Of a DNA stretch of 64,000 nucleotides, positions 22,901-37,715 are shown in pieces. The stretch lies in contig CM042540.1 in NCBI GenBank assembly GCA_023630585.1, positions 11,683,074 through 11,747,073 of the forward strand, read 5' to 3'. Under the pieces are notes generated by a model. The model was not told the DNA's origin. It was given only the letters and a program-made list of their open reading frames with translations, and made no database searches. Position 1 is the first letter of the stretch, and every line of letters starts with the position of its first letter. The translations under genes were made by a program, and so were the position numbers. The DNA comes from Cranoglanis bouderius (Eukaryota > Chordata > Actinopteri > Siluriformes > Cranoglanididae).

Positions 22901-25900
22901 ATTTAACCGAATTGGAAGAGAACTTCATGTCATTTTTAAAGTTTAAAGTTGAACATGTAAGTTAATTCGGTCCTTGAGAACAAACTGATTGTCTCACTAC
23001 CCCTCAGTGTTTCAGTGTTCCCACGTGTGGACGTCTTTGGAGAAGGGCAGAGTGACACTGCAACCCTCTGGACCTCCAGTAGAAGGCACTGTGCTCCATT
23101 ACAGTTGTCACGCTGGCTTCCTGTTGGAGGGCAAAAACGTTTCCCACTGCACCAAGCAAGGCAATTGGGACTCGCCCAAACCACTGTGTATTTGTGAGTT
23201 AATATGTTAGACTTCATTAGTGCGTAGTGTATGTTAAATATCAGAACACGAATCAGTTTTATTGGCCACATATGCATGCATAACAATATAAACAACAAAC
23301 AGTATTAATTTGCAGCAGCGTGGCAGTAATAATAAATAAATATGTGTATAGTAAAACTTTTTGTTACACAAGTGTTGCTCAATCTATGTATATAAAGGTA
23401 ATTGTATTGAACAGTGGAGGAAAGACGTTGCATCAGGTGCACTGATGATCACAGTAATATTGTATTTAGATTGGATTAAGATTGTTCTTTAAGACACATG
23501 ATTGCCCATAAGGTTGACTTCCTCTGTAAACTGTTCTTGTGTCAGGTTGTTTAAAAAAATTCATTTGATTTACTGTTTAAATGAAGCTTTCTGAAGCCAA
23601 TTACTCCAGTATGTATAGAAGTCTACAGAACTGGAAAGAAAGAAAACTAGTATTCATAAGGAACGGTTCACTCTTGGTTACACACTCCTGTTTTGAGTTT
23701 TCTGCTTCTAAAATATGGTCTGGCATAAACTTTGCAAAAATATAGACTATAAGAATGGGGTACTTCCTGGTCATAAACTTATAACAGTCAGCCCTTATAC
23801 TATATTCTTGGCCTCTGGACAGACACAGTCCTAACATGTGAAGACAGTAATGGTGTTGGACGAAGAAAGTATAGCGGTATTGAGAGGGTGTTTTTAAGCA
23901 CAGATTGGACGGTCTTTCATGACACAGATGTGAATATGGCAACGGAGACGATTACAGATTATATTCACTTCCGTGTGGATACGGTTCTTCCCAAAAAAGA
24001 CACAGTTATGTTCCCTAATAATAAACCTCGTAATGAAAGAGGTGAAGGATTGCATTAATAGGAAAAAAGTAGCCTTTATGAAGAAGGATCGGGCCGAGCT
24101 AAAAGTTGTCCAGAAGGAATTGAACTGTTATTGGAAGCTAGGAAACGGAAAAAGGACATTATTGAACAAAACTTATCCACCATGAACAATAAAAAAACTG
24201 TGGGACCCTTTGAAAACTACTTCTAACATGGATTCCAGAAGAAAGTGTCTATACACGGTTTGACAATAAGGATTTTATCAGGGAATGTGAAGTGATTTTA
24301 CAAACTGTTTCATGTGAGATGGAAGCTAGATTAATTGTGTCCTTTCAAGATGTTACTTCACTTTTTGTGGGTCTGTGCAGAGGAGTTAACTCCAGCATGG
24401 TGCCCAATTTACCAGCAATCATTAGAGAACCATATGGTCCCTCTATTATGGAAAAAGACTATCATTACACCTGTTCCCAAAGAATCTTGTGCTGTCGACA
24501 ACAGTGATTTTTTAGACCAGTTGTTCTAACTTTTATAGTTATGAAGAGCTTGGAGAAATATATGGTGTCTAGATTGAAATGTTTTGTAAACCCACTGTTA
24601 GATCCTTTTCAGTTTGCCTATAAGGAGGGAAGAGGGACTGCCGATGCTGTTAAGACTGTCAGCCATTTGATTCTTCAAATGGCTGACGCGCGTCTGCTCT
24701 TCGTAGATTTTAGTTCAGCGTTTATCACACTCCAGCCACATTTACTGCTTGATAAACTTGCAAAGATTAATGTCAATCCTTTTATTATTAAATGGTCCTT
24801 TTCTTTCTTAACTAACCGTACCCAGTATGTGAAAGTAAATAATACCCTTTCTAATGCCAAATCCATCAGTACTGGGGCGCCTCAAAGTTGTGTAATTTCT
24901 CCCATTCTCTTTATACACAAATGATTGTCTTAGTAGAAACAAGAATAATTACATCATTAAATACTCTGATGACACTGCAATACTAGGTTTGTTAGATAAA
25001 AGCCAGGATACATCTGAATATCATGCTGAAATTAGCAATTTTGTGTTGTGGTGTGACGCAAATAACCTTAATGTAAATGTCGGGAAAACAGAGGAAATTA
25101 TATTTGACACGAAAGGATTAGGTGATTATAGTCCAGTAATCATTCATGACACCATTATTAATCAGGTGGGTACTTACAAGTACTTGGGTGTGGTCAATGA
25201 TTGTTCATTAACTTGGAAAGCCCATATTGAAAATCTCTGTTCAAAATTTCAGCAGCGACTGTATTTTTTTAAGAAGGCTTAGGTTGTTTGGTGTGAGTCA
25301 GAGGATTATGCTTTTATTTTACCAGGCTGTTCTGGGTAGTCTGTTAAATTACAGAATGCAAGCCTGGTATGGTAACCTTTCTGTCCAGTCAAAATCACAG
25401 CTTGCTCGTCTTGTTAAAATTGCAGTGACAATCATGGGTGTAAGGGAATATACATTACTTCAATCCATATATGAGCATTTGGTTTTTAAAAATGCACAAA
25501 GAATAGTGACTGACTCCAGCCATGTTTTATCTAAAATATATCAATTATTACCTTCAGGGAAGCGTTAATGGGTTCCACTATGCAAAAGCAACCGTTACAA
25601 AAAATCTTTTGTGCCGGTGTCTGTTAATATTTTAAACAGTAAGATGTAGTTGTAAATATAAATGTATTTAGAATGGTTCTCTTTTTAATGTTTGATTTTT
25701 TTTATGATGTCTATGTCAGCTATTGTTGCTGTGTGTTGTGCTTGTGTGGCTTTAGAGACCAAGATGAATTTCCTTGGAAAAGGACAATAAAGTGTAAACT
25801 AAACTAAGCTGTTTCTCTTCAATGCCTTGCAGGTCTTTAACGTGCGTTCTGTTTTCTCTCCATACCTGCTCTCAGATGACAGAAATTATACAGGTAAGCC

Positions 25901-27718
25901 CTGAAGGTTAAATTACATTTATTATTAAATTTGGTTAAAAAGAAGTCTAAAAAGAGTAATTTTATGAAAACCTATGAATCAAACAATATACTATATAAAC
26001 TGTCCCCTCTGAAACTATTGGAACGAGAAGGCCAATTCGTTTGTTCGTGCTATACACCAAAGACATTTGGGTTTAAGATCAAAAGATGGATATGAGACGA
26101 GAGTTTAGGATTTCAGTTTTTATTTCCTGGTATTTACATCTAGATGCCTTAAACAACATAAAACATAGAACCATTTGTATGAGACCACCCAATCTTTAGG
26201 TGAGCAAAAGTATAGGAATAGATAAGACTTGAAGTATGTTTTGGATCATTGTCTTGCTGCATGATTCCTCCCGATTAATTTGGATGCATTTCTCTGTAAA
26301 TTGGCAGAAAAATTGTTCCTGTAAACCACTGAATTCGTTCTGCTGCTAGCATCATGAGTTACATCATCAGTAAAGATTAGTGAGCCTGTTCCAGAAGCAG
26401 CCATGCAAGCCCAAGCCATGACACTACCTCCACCATGTTTCACAGATGAGCTTATATGTTTTGGATCATGAGCAGATTTCTTTCCTTTCTTTCTCCACAC
26501 TTTGGCCTTTCCATCACTTTGGTAGAGTTTAAACTTGGTTCCAGAACTCTTGTAGCTCATCTCTATATTTCTTTGTGAATTCCAATCTGGCTTTCCGATT
26601 CTTACTGCTGATGAGTGGTTTGCATCTTGTGGTATGGCCTCTATATTTCTGCTCTCAAAGTCTTCTTTGTACAGTGGATTATTCACCCCTGCGCTGTGGA
26701 TGTTGTTGGTTATGTCATTGACTGTTGTTTTGTGGGTTTTCCTTCACAGCTTTCACAATGTTTCTGTCATCAATTGTTGTTGTTTTGGCCTTGGCCGACC
26801 CACTCGGTGTCTGTTGCTCAATACACCAGTGGTTTCTTTCTTTTTCAGGGCATTCCAAATTGCTGTATTGGCTATCCCCAATGTTTGTGCAATGACAGCT
26901 TTCTGATCTTCATGTTGGCTTATCCTTTTTAACAACAAATTAGGTCTTTACAAGTGAAACTGAAGGCTAAAACCAAGAGTAGATATTCAGAGCTATTTAT
27001 TGTTTAAACAATCAATCTACCAGGACACACCTGGGAAACAAGCAACACCAGTCGGTCACATGTTCCTATATTTTTGCTCACCTACAAATTGGGTGGTCTG
27101 ATACAAAATGCTCTGTGTCGTTTAACACGCACATATAAATACCAGGAAATAAATTCTAAACTCTCTTCTCATATCCATCTTTTGATTAATGTTCTGTAGA
27201 GCTCTTATAACTGAAGTGATTGTAATGTTTCATTTGAACTCAAGAGGGCTGTGTTTTACCAAGAGTAAGAAATCAGTCTGCAGTGGAAGCTGTACATTTG
27301 AGCAAACAGATTCAACAGTGAAGCATTTTAGTGCAGGAGGCATGGTAAAAGGATTATGTGCAGGTTTTTTTCTATATTACTCATATATGTAAAATTGTTT
27401 ATTTTTTAAATATATGGTTTTCTTTCACCATACTAAGACATAAAATGACTGATTTTATTGAATGTCTTATTTAAGAATACAATTTCCTCTTTTCATATTC
27501 TACACAATGCTCTGGGTTTCATCCATCTGTTCATTCAACAGTTATCTACCTCTCATTCAGGCTAGTTATCAGTTCATCCATCCATCCTGTTTTTCTCCTG
27601 CAGCTTTCCTTCCTTCATTGCTTCCTGACCTCATGTTCATCCCGCTGTTAACTCACCCAGAGAAATATCTGCATATTTACTTTAGTGCAGTCTCAGCAGG
27701 ATGAGGATTAACTTTTAG

Positions 27719-27755
<37 letters not shown>

Positions 27756-30700
27756 GTATTTCAATTTAAATTTAAATTTATTTGATAGCACATGTAACAA
27801 CAGTCAGTCTCACAAAGAAGCTTTAGAGAAATAAGATTTCAGATCCCTAATGAGCAAGCTGTAGGCAAATGTAACATGAAAAAAATACTATAGGAACATC
27901 AGGAAGAAACCTTGAGATGAACTCGGACTCAGAAATTGGGTGCCAAACTTCTCTGGTCAGTAACAGATAGAGGAACTTCAGCAGTCCAAACAGAAAAGAG
28001 TAGTCTAGTAGAAAACAGTCATGATAAGTGATAAATGAATATAAGATTATGGTACAGAGCACACAAAAAAAAACCTCCAGAAAAACTTAAAATTTAATGC
28101 AAGGATAATCAGACAAGCTAATGTGTGGCTAATTAACAAATCACAACATAGTAGGAGTTTAAAAGGGAGATGATGACAGTTTGTGTGGTCTCTGGGCAGT
28201 CAGGAAGGTGGATGGCACACCCAGCTGGCTCTGAAATGGTTCTGAATGCAGGAAGTAGTAGCAGCACCTCAGGATTCTGCACTCACATTATCTCAGGTAA
28301 CAGGATGTAGAGCTTAGCAAGATTGTTGAACAGTACTTGACATATGGTGCATATGATAATCATAGTGCAAGCTGGGACTCAGGCCTGCCTAGATTTAACA
28401 GCTTAACTAAAATGGAGAGGCAGAAGGCAGCACAGGCATGAGGCATCAGATTCCCTCCACAACATCATCATCAAACCTGAATGAGTGCATCAGAGTGGCG
28501 GGATGACAACCCCCACATCCCACTTTACCTTATTTCTCTTCATTAAAAGGGAGAGCTTAATTACCAAATGCCTGACTGAGCTGCTGATAGTTTGATAGCT
28601 GAGAGTTTGTCATTTCTGTGTGCATGTCTGGGTGACTTTGTGGGAAAAGTCTTCACCCTTACACTGCAAAAAATAACATATTGGCATGTGAAACTGTCTT
28701 GAATATAGTCAAATGTATCTAGTATTTCTTATTACAGGATTACAATAAACCATACACAAGATTAATAAACCTATTTCTAAACATTGTTACTCATTTACAG
28801 GATTTAAATTGTCATATTCTGTTAGCAGATAATTTTGCTTCTTCTAGAAATAAATGCTTAAAATTAGCAAAATGATCTGCCTATACAATAAAACAATTTC
28901 AAGCTTCAAATGAGTAAAACTATCTAGAAATACGTTTAATAATCTTATATTTGGTTTAGTGACCCTTTGTAATGGGAATATAATGGGAATTAGCAAGTGC
29001 TAAGATGTCATTTTTTTGCAGTGTACCACCTGGTACAAGACAATTCTTGGTACTGATAGGGAGCCAGTAGCTTGTGTTCAATATATCACAAATCTTAATG
29101 AATTATGATTTCTTTGGAGTAAGTTAGACCCTTTAAGGATTTATTGTTCAGTAGCTGTATTTTAATGAATGCAGATTTTTGTTTGTTGTGCAACCAAAAT
29201 AGTGTTGATAAAATGTGGTTAATGTGATCTTTTTTTTTTTTTTAGCAAAAATTCTTCTATTTATTCATCTAACTGGAATAAATATTAATGTCAAGCTTCT
29301 GCACTTAAAAAATGTAATGTGTAATCAGGTGCTCTGTCTAGCATCCTTGGGGCTGAGTAAGAATCTGAGTAAGTTTGATGTTGTTTGGCCAGTGTGTACA
29401 GTTGTGTGATATCAGTGCAGATATAAAAGTTAAGCCATGTTTGCAGATAATTCTACCCAGTGGAAGCATACACATATGTAAGCCATAAAACACAACAGGG
29501 CATATACAGTTGGGGGGAGAAAAGTATTTGATCCCCTGCTGATTTTGTACGTTTGCCCACTGACAAAGAAATGATCAGTCTATAATTTTAATGGTAGGTG
29601 TATTTTAACAGTGAGAGACAGAATAACAACAAAAAAATCCAGAAAAACGCATTTCAAAAAAGTTATAAATTGATTTGCATTTTAATGAGGGAAATAAGTA
29701 TTTGATCCCCTATCAATCAGCAAGATTTCTGGCTCCCAGGTGTCTTTTACACAGGTAATGAGCTGAGATTAGGAGCACTCTCTTAAAGGGAGTTTGTTTT
29801 CTCAGTTTGTTACCTGTAAAAAGACACCTGTCCACAGAAGCAATCAATCACTCAGATTCCAAACTCTCCACCATGGCCAAGACCAAAGAGCCCAAGGACG
29901 TCAGGGAAAGATTGTAGACCTACACAAGGCTGGAATGGGCTACAAGACCATCGCCAAGCAGCTTGGTGAGAAGGTGACAACAGTTGGTGCGATTATTCGC
30001 AAATGGAGGAAACTGTCAGTCTCCCTCGGTCTGGGGCTCCATGCAAGATCTCACCTGGTGGAGTTTCAATGATCATGAGAACGGTGAGGAATCAGCCCAG
30101 AACTACACAGGAGGATCTTGTTAATGATCTCAAGGCAGCTGGGACCATAGTCACCAAGAAAACAATTGGTAACACACTACGCCGTGAAGGACTGAAATCC
30201 TGCAGCGCCCGCAAGGTCCCCCTGCTCAAGAAAGCACATGTACAGGCCCGTCTGAAGTTTGCCTGAATGATTCAGAGGAGAACTGGGTGAAAGTGTTGTG
30301 GTCAGATCTCTTTGGCATCAACTCAACTCGCCGTGTTTGGAGGAGGAGGAATGCTGCCTATGACCCCAAGTCATAACACCATCTCCACATGGAGGTGGGA
30401 ACATTATGCTTTGGGGGTGTTTTTCTGCTAAGGGGACAGGAGAACTGCACCGCATCAAAGGGACGATGGACGGGGCCATGTACCGTCAAATCTTGGGTGA
30501 GAACCTCCTTCCCTCAGCCAGGGCATTGAAAATGACCTTAATGACTTGTAGAGGATCTGCAAAGAGGAGTGGGACAAAATCCCTCCTGAGATGTGTGCAA
30601 ACCTGGTGGCCAACTATAAGAAACGTCTGACCTCTGTGATTGCCAACAAGGGTTTTACCACCAAGTACTAAGTCGAAGGGGTCAAATACTTTTTTCCCTC

Positions 30701-33700
30701 ATTAAAATGCAAATCAATTTATAACTTTTTTGAAATGTGTTTTTTGTTGTTATTCTGTCTCTCACTGTTAAAATACACCTACCATTAAAATTATAGACTG
30801 ATCATTTCTTTGTCAGTGGGCAAATGTACAAAATCAGCAGGGGATCAAATACTTTTTCCCCCCCACTGTAGGAAAATAATCCACAGTAGGGTGGTGTAAT
30901 GCTTCCTGAAGTAGTTCGGGTGTGACGCTTTATTCCTCTTATACCACAGCAATTTGCCAACAATTGCAATTTTTAATTGGGTCAGTCCATCTCAAGTGAT
31001 CTAATAATTGTAAAGTTGGTTGCTTAATCGTTTTTAATATTACTAATTAGTTCTGAGTGATTACCTCTATGTATTGACATTGCAAAACCAAAAAGTTTTT
31101 TTATTTTTATTTTATTTTACTTTGTTTAACTACGATGGCCATCTTTGTGTCATGACGCTCAAAAACTTTTGTTATACAGCTGTTTACGGAAACCTCAGTA
31201 TCTTGGCTCAGGAAACAATAAACAGAGCTATAAAAGCACTTACAGCTTTTATCACAGGAGAAACAACACCACAGCCCTGTTCATTTGTAAAACACCCAAC
31301 TGAACACTGTAATTCCACATTTGGATAAAATCTATTCATGCATACCAACTGTGCACCTGTACCAACATGATAGATCGGGGCTCTTCAGATCTGGCGTTCG
31401 AGGTCCACTGTTCTGCAGAGTTTACCTCCAACCCTAATCAAACACACCTGAACAAGCTAACCAAGATCTTCAGGATTACTAAAAAAACTAAACTCTGCAG
31501 ATTTGGAGGACCCTGTGATAGATCACGTTTACTCAAAATTCATGAATAAAGTAGGCTTTTCCCTAGATTTATATTAGCCCCAGCTCTGTAACCAGTGGAA
31601 TCTCAAACTCAAAAATTTTTACAACAGAATGCTACTATAAAGGACTTATTTCTGTGAAAATTTCAGTTCGTATCTGGTCCCCCACCAGAGATATTCAACC
31701 CAAAAATGAGGGGAATTTAAAAAAATTAGAGCAGTCTCAAACCTGAAATGTTCTGCATGGACACTATAATTACCTAGGACTGAGACTCGAACCCTTCCCA
31801 TTATAAATTGACCCTAAAAGTGGAACTGTGACCAATCTTGAGCATTACATTTGGACTTAAGTTCTAATACTAAGGAACAAGAATTGCAAAATGTTTATAT
31901 ATGTATATGTTTATATATGCATGTACCTTGTAATGTGCTCTAGAGGTCAGTTTTTGTTCCAAGGAGCTAGGGCCATCCTGAGCCGAGATATTGAGGTTTC
32001 CGTAAACAGCTGTATAGCTAGAATTTGTTGTGTGCCATGACACAAAGATGGCCTTCGTAGTTAATCCAAGTAAAATATTTTTTTACATAGCAAAGGTAAA
32101 AAAACTTTTTTAAATGGTCAAGCAACCTGTATTGGACAACATGAGATGGAATGACCCTATATATTAATGAACACCATCAGGATTTTATATATATTTAATA
32201 CTAAGAAATGTCTGTGAGACAAGTTAGTTCACTTATCACTTATAGCAGCTATAAACAGTTGTTACCTGACCAGCCACTTTTTTTCTCTCTGTTGATTTTA
32301 ATAAGATAAAAAATGCAGCTTGTCACGTTACTGAGAAACTCCTCTGTCTTTAGGACGTACTGACCTTTACAGAGCGCTGACACTGGAGACTACTTCCATA
32401 AATATTAAATATAAAGTACTGTGCAAAAGCACATATCAAGAAATGCTGAAAGCAAAGATGCCTTCAGAAATAATGAAATTAAATATTTCTACCTACTATT
32501 TCTATATACTATAAAAACCCACTATAAAGCACAATAAGCAATAACAAACTAAACATCTAAGACAAAATTTGTATTAAAATATTTAAGGTTCCTAAAACTT
32601 TTGCACACTACTGTACAGCTTCTTACAGAAAACTTCACTATATCAACCATCTTTGTTGAATAACATGTTTTCTTTATCCATTTATTATTAGGCTTTTCAC
32701 TAGATTTTGGAGTGTGGCTGGGGGGATTTGTGTTCATTCAGCCTCAAGAGCATTAGTGAGGTCAGGCACTGATGTTGGGTAAGAAGGCCTGGGTGTAGTC
32801 AGGGTTCCATTTCATCCCAAAGGTGTTAAGTGGGGTTAAGGTCAGGAATATGTGCAGGACACTTGAGTTGACCAACCTTGGCAAACCATGTCTTCAAGGA
32901 GCTTGTCATGCTGGAACAGGTTTGGGCCGCTCAGTGCAGTGAAAGAAATCTTAATCCTACAGCATACAGAGACATCCTATACAAATGTGTGTTTCCAACT
33001 TTGTGGCAGCACTTGTGGAAGGCCCACTGATGGGTCTCAAGGTCAGATGTCCACAAACTTTTGGCCATATAGTGTAATTGGTGGATGTGGTTCTATAAAT
33101 GTAGCTGCTGAGATTCTAGATAAATTGTTTATTATTGTTAATATGGATTTATTGCTGCTATGGCTGCTAGTAGATCTTGAGTTTAGTAGTATTTCAACAC
33201 ATGAAGCAGAGAGTTTAGAATTTCTGAATACTGAGAGCAATTTATTTCAACTATATATTTGTTAAAGATGACAATTTGTCTAATTGTTTAGCTTAAGCAT
33301 TCTTAATAATTATGCCACATATGCTTTTGAGAAAAATATTGCTTAAGTATTTTTCTTTGTTGGAAAGAAAAATTATGTGAGTGGAAATGTTCCATGATTG
33401 TGTGAAATGTTTATTTTATACCACCATTTTTGCCTATTTTTTTTTCTTATGAAAGGTGCCAGTAATTCTGGAGCTGACTGTATGAAGGTAGTTAGGCATG
33501 TTGGGCACAGTGGGCTCTCTTAGCTCTTACTAATTATCTAGCTTCGTGGTAGATGTCACTTGGTGTTCTTTCATTAAATATCAACTAAAGATCAGGAGTA
33601 AATAATTCATGACTGGCATGTGGAGAAATTGGAATTAAGCTCAGACACATGGAGAGTAAGAATTCAAGAGAGAGATGAGAGAGAGCAATGAGAAAGAGAG

Positions 33701-35592
33701 AGAGAGAGAGCAATGAGAGAGAGAGAGAGAGAGAGAGAGTGCGGCACCAAATGTCACCAGAGCAGCTCAGGAAGGGCTATGGTCACCTTTAAAGGGCAGC
33801 CCACCTGTTAGAGCGAACCTTGTGCTCTCTCTCATGTGTGCTAATAAGTCAGAAGATAGACGTATAGGATTAGATATGAGATGTGGATTTTGTAACCAAA
33901 ACACAGCTCTGATTGAATTTTTAATAAATAGAAATGAATATTTTTTTAAACCTAATCTCCATATATTGCATCTGTAGCATCTGTGTGATTATCATGTACT
34001 TGTAATGGAATGTTTGCATATATTAGATTGATTTATGTAAAAATTCTGCAAGTAAAATAGTAGAAGTAAATTCTCTGTACGTTAGCATGCATTTACTGGG
34101 CATTTAATTAAAATGCTAATAAAAAGACCAGAAAACTCACTCGCAAAATGTATCAAAGTTTTCAGCAGTTATTCAATTCTGTAAAAGAAAAAATTATGAC
34201 TATATAATGTTAACTCAAATCTACAGCCATAACCCCTCTAGTAATAGAATGAAAACAGGAAAGCTGTTCTTGTGTACTTTTATATAACTATCCAACACTT
34301 ATTACAAATACAATTTACTGCAGAATTCACATTAAAGCAGTGAATAGCTTTGCTGCCTCACAGCTCCAGGGTCCCTGGTTCGACCTTGAGCTCAGGTATG
34401 GAGTTTCTGTGCATGTCCTCCCCATCTCTGTTTGGGTTTCCTCCGGGTTCTTTGTTTTCCTCCCACCTCCCAAAAGCATAAGAGTAGGTGGACTGGCTGA
34501 GATAAATCGCCCCTAGGTGTGAACGAGTGTGTGAATGTGTGTGTGCATGGGGCACTGTGATGGATTGGCTTTCTGTCAAGGGATTTATTCCAGTTTTCCC
34601 AGGATAGAGTTAGAGCGGTTCTCAAATTGGTGTCCAGGGACCCTCAGGGGTCTGTGAAATCACAACTCACCATCATTAAAAGCTATTGTATTTATTTTTG
34701 ACCTGTTATAGTGATCAACATGTTTAACTGGTCCCTTGAATTGAACGTGTTTAAGCCAAATCTCAAAACAAAACAAGTCAAAAACAAGTTGGCCTACAAA
34801 TTAACGTTCTGTCAGCGGAAAGTTCAGGAATGAAACGCTTTATGACTCTAATAAAGAGATAATATATTACTGTACACATTTAAAATAACGTTCTTGATAT
34901 AAATCTGTGCTGAAGGAGTCCATGGATTTATATTACTGGCTACAAAAAGTTTGAGAACCCCTGAATTAAAGCATTCTATGTAAATGTTGGTTTGTTTGTT
35001 TTTTTTTTCCAGCCCTGAGACTTCCATTATAAGTAAGTTATGAGTAAACAGGTTTTTATGTTTCTTTCTCAATACAGAGAAATGTGTAGAGATTCTTGTC
35101 AGTGGTAATCACACACACGCACTACAGAAATCTCAATCTGTCAGTTTGCACAACACTTATTGTAGTCTTGCACATTGCTGCAGTGTATGGGTCTTAGGTA
35201 TTAGTGGTTTTCATGTGTCATAATATCATATAATATGATACAGTAGCATATGCTTGCAGCGAGTATGTTTTCTCTAATGCTCGAACACTGACAGGTGTCT
35301 GTCTGCTACAGTACTTGAACGAGCAGCAATTCTGTCCCACAAGCCTGAGCAGAGAGCAGAAGAGCAGAAAGAAAATGCATAAGGTGTTTCGGTGGCTTTA
35401 TGCTGTAGTGACTTCAAGACATGAACACAAAACCCTGCAGGAAATGAGCCTACATTATTCCGTCAATATCAGTTATTTGACAGAGATCATGTAGGCTGCT
35501 ACTTGATTTATTGGAGAGGAGCATGCTGTGAGCTGCCGCTGGTAATGGCATGAGAGATTGATTGTTTATCTGAGTAAGCTTGGTTCTGTTGG

Positions 35593-35652
<60 letters not shown>

Positions 35653-36337
35653 TGTGTGAGAGAGAGAGAGAGATGGATGTGAAAAGAAAGGGAAAAGGTG
35701 GTATTGACTGATTATGCAATATTTTTCTGAACTTTCTGAATTGAATTATTCAAACTGTTCTAAGGTCACATATAAAACAAATAAGATATTTGTTTCTGCA
35801 AGCTAAAGTATATGGTCTGTGCTGAAATACAGTATTTATTATATTTTGCACCAATGTCTGTTCCATGCAGGTATACGGCAAAATCTCCTGTGTTGAATGA
35901 ACTCTTTACGGTCTTCATTAGATGCCAGTGAATCTATGTCTGTATGGTTTCCCTGGTTTATTTATTTATTTTTTTTGCAAACATTAGGTTAATTATATAA
36001 ATTTTCAAAATTAATAAACAGAATTGCATCAGTAAATTCTAAGGCTATTACACATGCATGTACTGGGGTTATAATTAAAATGTAGTGAAAAAACAGTCTC
36101 TCCAGGATTTCACAATATTGTGATCTCAGAAACGGCCCTATCCGATTCATGTGTGTCAAACATGAGTACAGCTAAAAGGTCTCATTTACCAACAAACACC
36201 AATGCAAAAGACAGTGCAAAATAATTTCGTGCAATTGCAAGTGTAGTTTCCCGCAGAAAAGCATAAAAACTCTCCAAGTTGCATCGCAAAATTTGAAAAA
36301 AGCCGCAGCGAAATCAAGCATTTTTGGCCAAAACAAT

Positions 36338-36369
<32 letters not shown>

Positions 36370-37662
36370 AAAAACTCCATGAAATCCTGTATGGACTGAA
36401 TAACAGGGGAAACGGCATATAACAAGCAATAGAGAATTGTATTAACAGTAAATGGATGCTGTGTGAATGTGTGGTGTTGTAAGCCAAGTGGTCTACTCAT
36501 AACTATACTTTATTTTTGACAGTATGTGTAATTATATGACACCATTTTGGGACCTAGGTGAAATAATTATTTAGGAAAACAGCATATTTTTTATTTTTTT
36601 TATTTTTTTATTTTTTATTTTTATTTTTTTTAATGAATGATAGCTTTGTAAATAAATAAATAAATAGGGTTTAAGAGGGATGAGCAACCTTGTTTGAGGA
36701 CATACAGACACCTTAAAGATAAAATCCACCCTGAATGACTTGCATATTAATCTTGCATATAATTAACATGTGATGTTCAGCAGCAACCATGATTTTAAAT
36801 CCTAAGTTTAGTTTAAACTTCTTTTGCTGGTCTATTTTCACATTGGTTAACAGTTTCCTACATTACTCACAATGTCACTCTGCTGAAACAGGTCAGGTTC
36901 CAAAGCTGTCAGCTTCCAAAAGTTTCTTGCTTTTCTTTCTTATCACCATTATGCTTGTCATCTCAGAGATCACTAATTAATCAAGCCAAGTCTCTGAACA
37001 CTGAGTCCGATGTTCACCGTCTCCACTTCTCTGTTGGATTTCTCATTAATATGACCTTGAATGTGGCTGAAATATGGTGAATATGAAAAGAAGCTCTTGT
37101 TCTTTTGTTTTTAGGAGCTAATAGTGAAAACTGTGTAAATGTTATTCCTTACATCTGGGATCCATTCTCCCATTCTTTTCTCCTATTAAATACCTAGCAG
37201 GAGACAACCTCTAATGTCTCACAGGAAAAACCGAAAAGACATCGACCAAGGCACAGGCAGCATTTCCATCTCATAGCTCCAGGGTCCTGGGTTCGATCCT
37301 GAGCTCGTGTGGAGTTTCTGGTCAGGTTCTCCATGAGTTTCCTCTGGGTTCTATGGTTTCCTCTTATTTCCCCAAAACATGCCAGTATTTGGATCGACCA
37401 AGATAAATTGCACCTTAGGTGTGAATGAATGAGTGTCACATCCAGGGTGTATTCCTGCCTCACACTCAGTTATCCTGGGATAGGATCCAGAGCAGGATAA
37501 TGTGATTACTAAGTGAGTGAGTATCAAGCAACAAAATGCACCAGAATGGTCAAGCACATCACAGATATTTCAGTATAATTATTTAATGTGTTTCAGTCAA
37601 AAGCATACAGAGACACTTTAACAACTTTAATAAGACAGGGACAATATGACCTGAAATGTGGA

Positions 37663-37715
<53 letters not shown>

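Larger units (their letters stand above)
30895..32695. mobile_element. Copy of the TTATACCACAG repeat family carrying nested insertions
   Basis: Head at 30895-30978 (CTTATACCACAGCAATTTGC) and body from about 32160 to 32695 match the more complete copy at 53435-54001. Between them lies the long-inverted-repeat element 30979-32157. A second small element (32413-32613) is also inside. The family looks like a MITE with TTATACCACAG termini; its superfamily is unknown. Confidence 0.55.

Noticed and set aside
23016..23193. Alternative acceptor at 23014-23015 for the sushi 2 exon
   Set aside because: The resulting frame loses the sushi cysteines; acceptor 23006-23007 restores them.
31367..31549. 60-residue ORF
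   Set aside because: It lies entirely within a MITE-like repeat.
36580..36670. Possible poly(A) tail of a processed pseudogene
   Set aside because: It is a mixed A/T low-complexity block with no gene sequence upstream.
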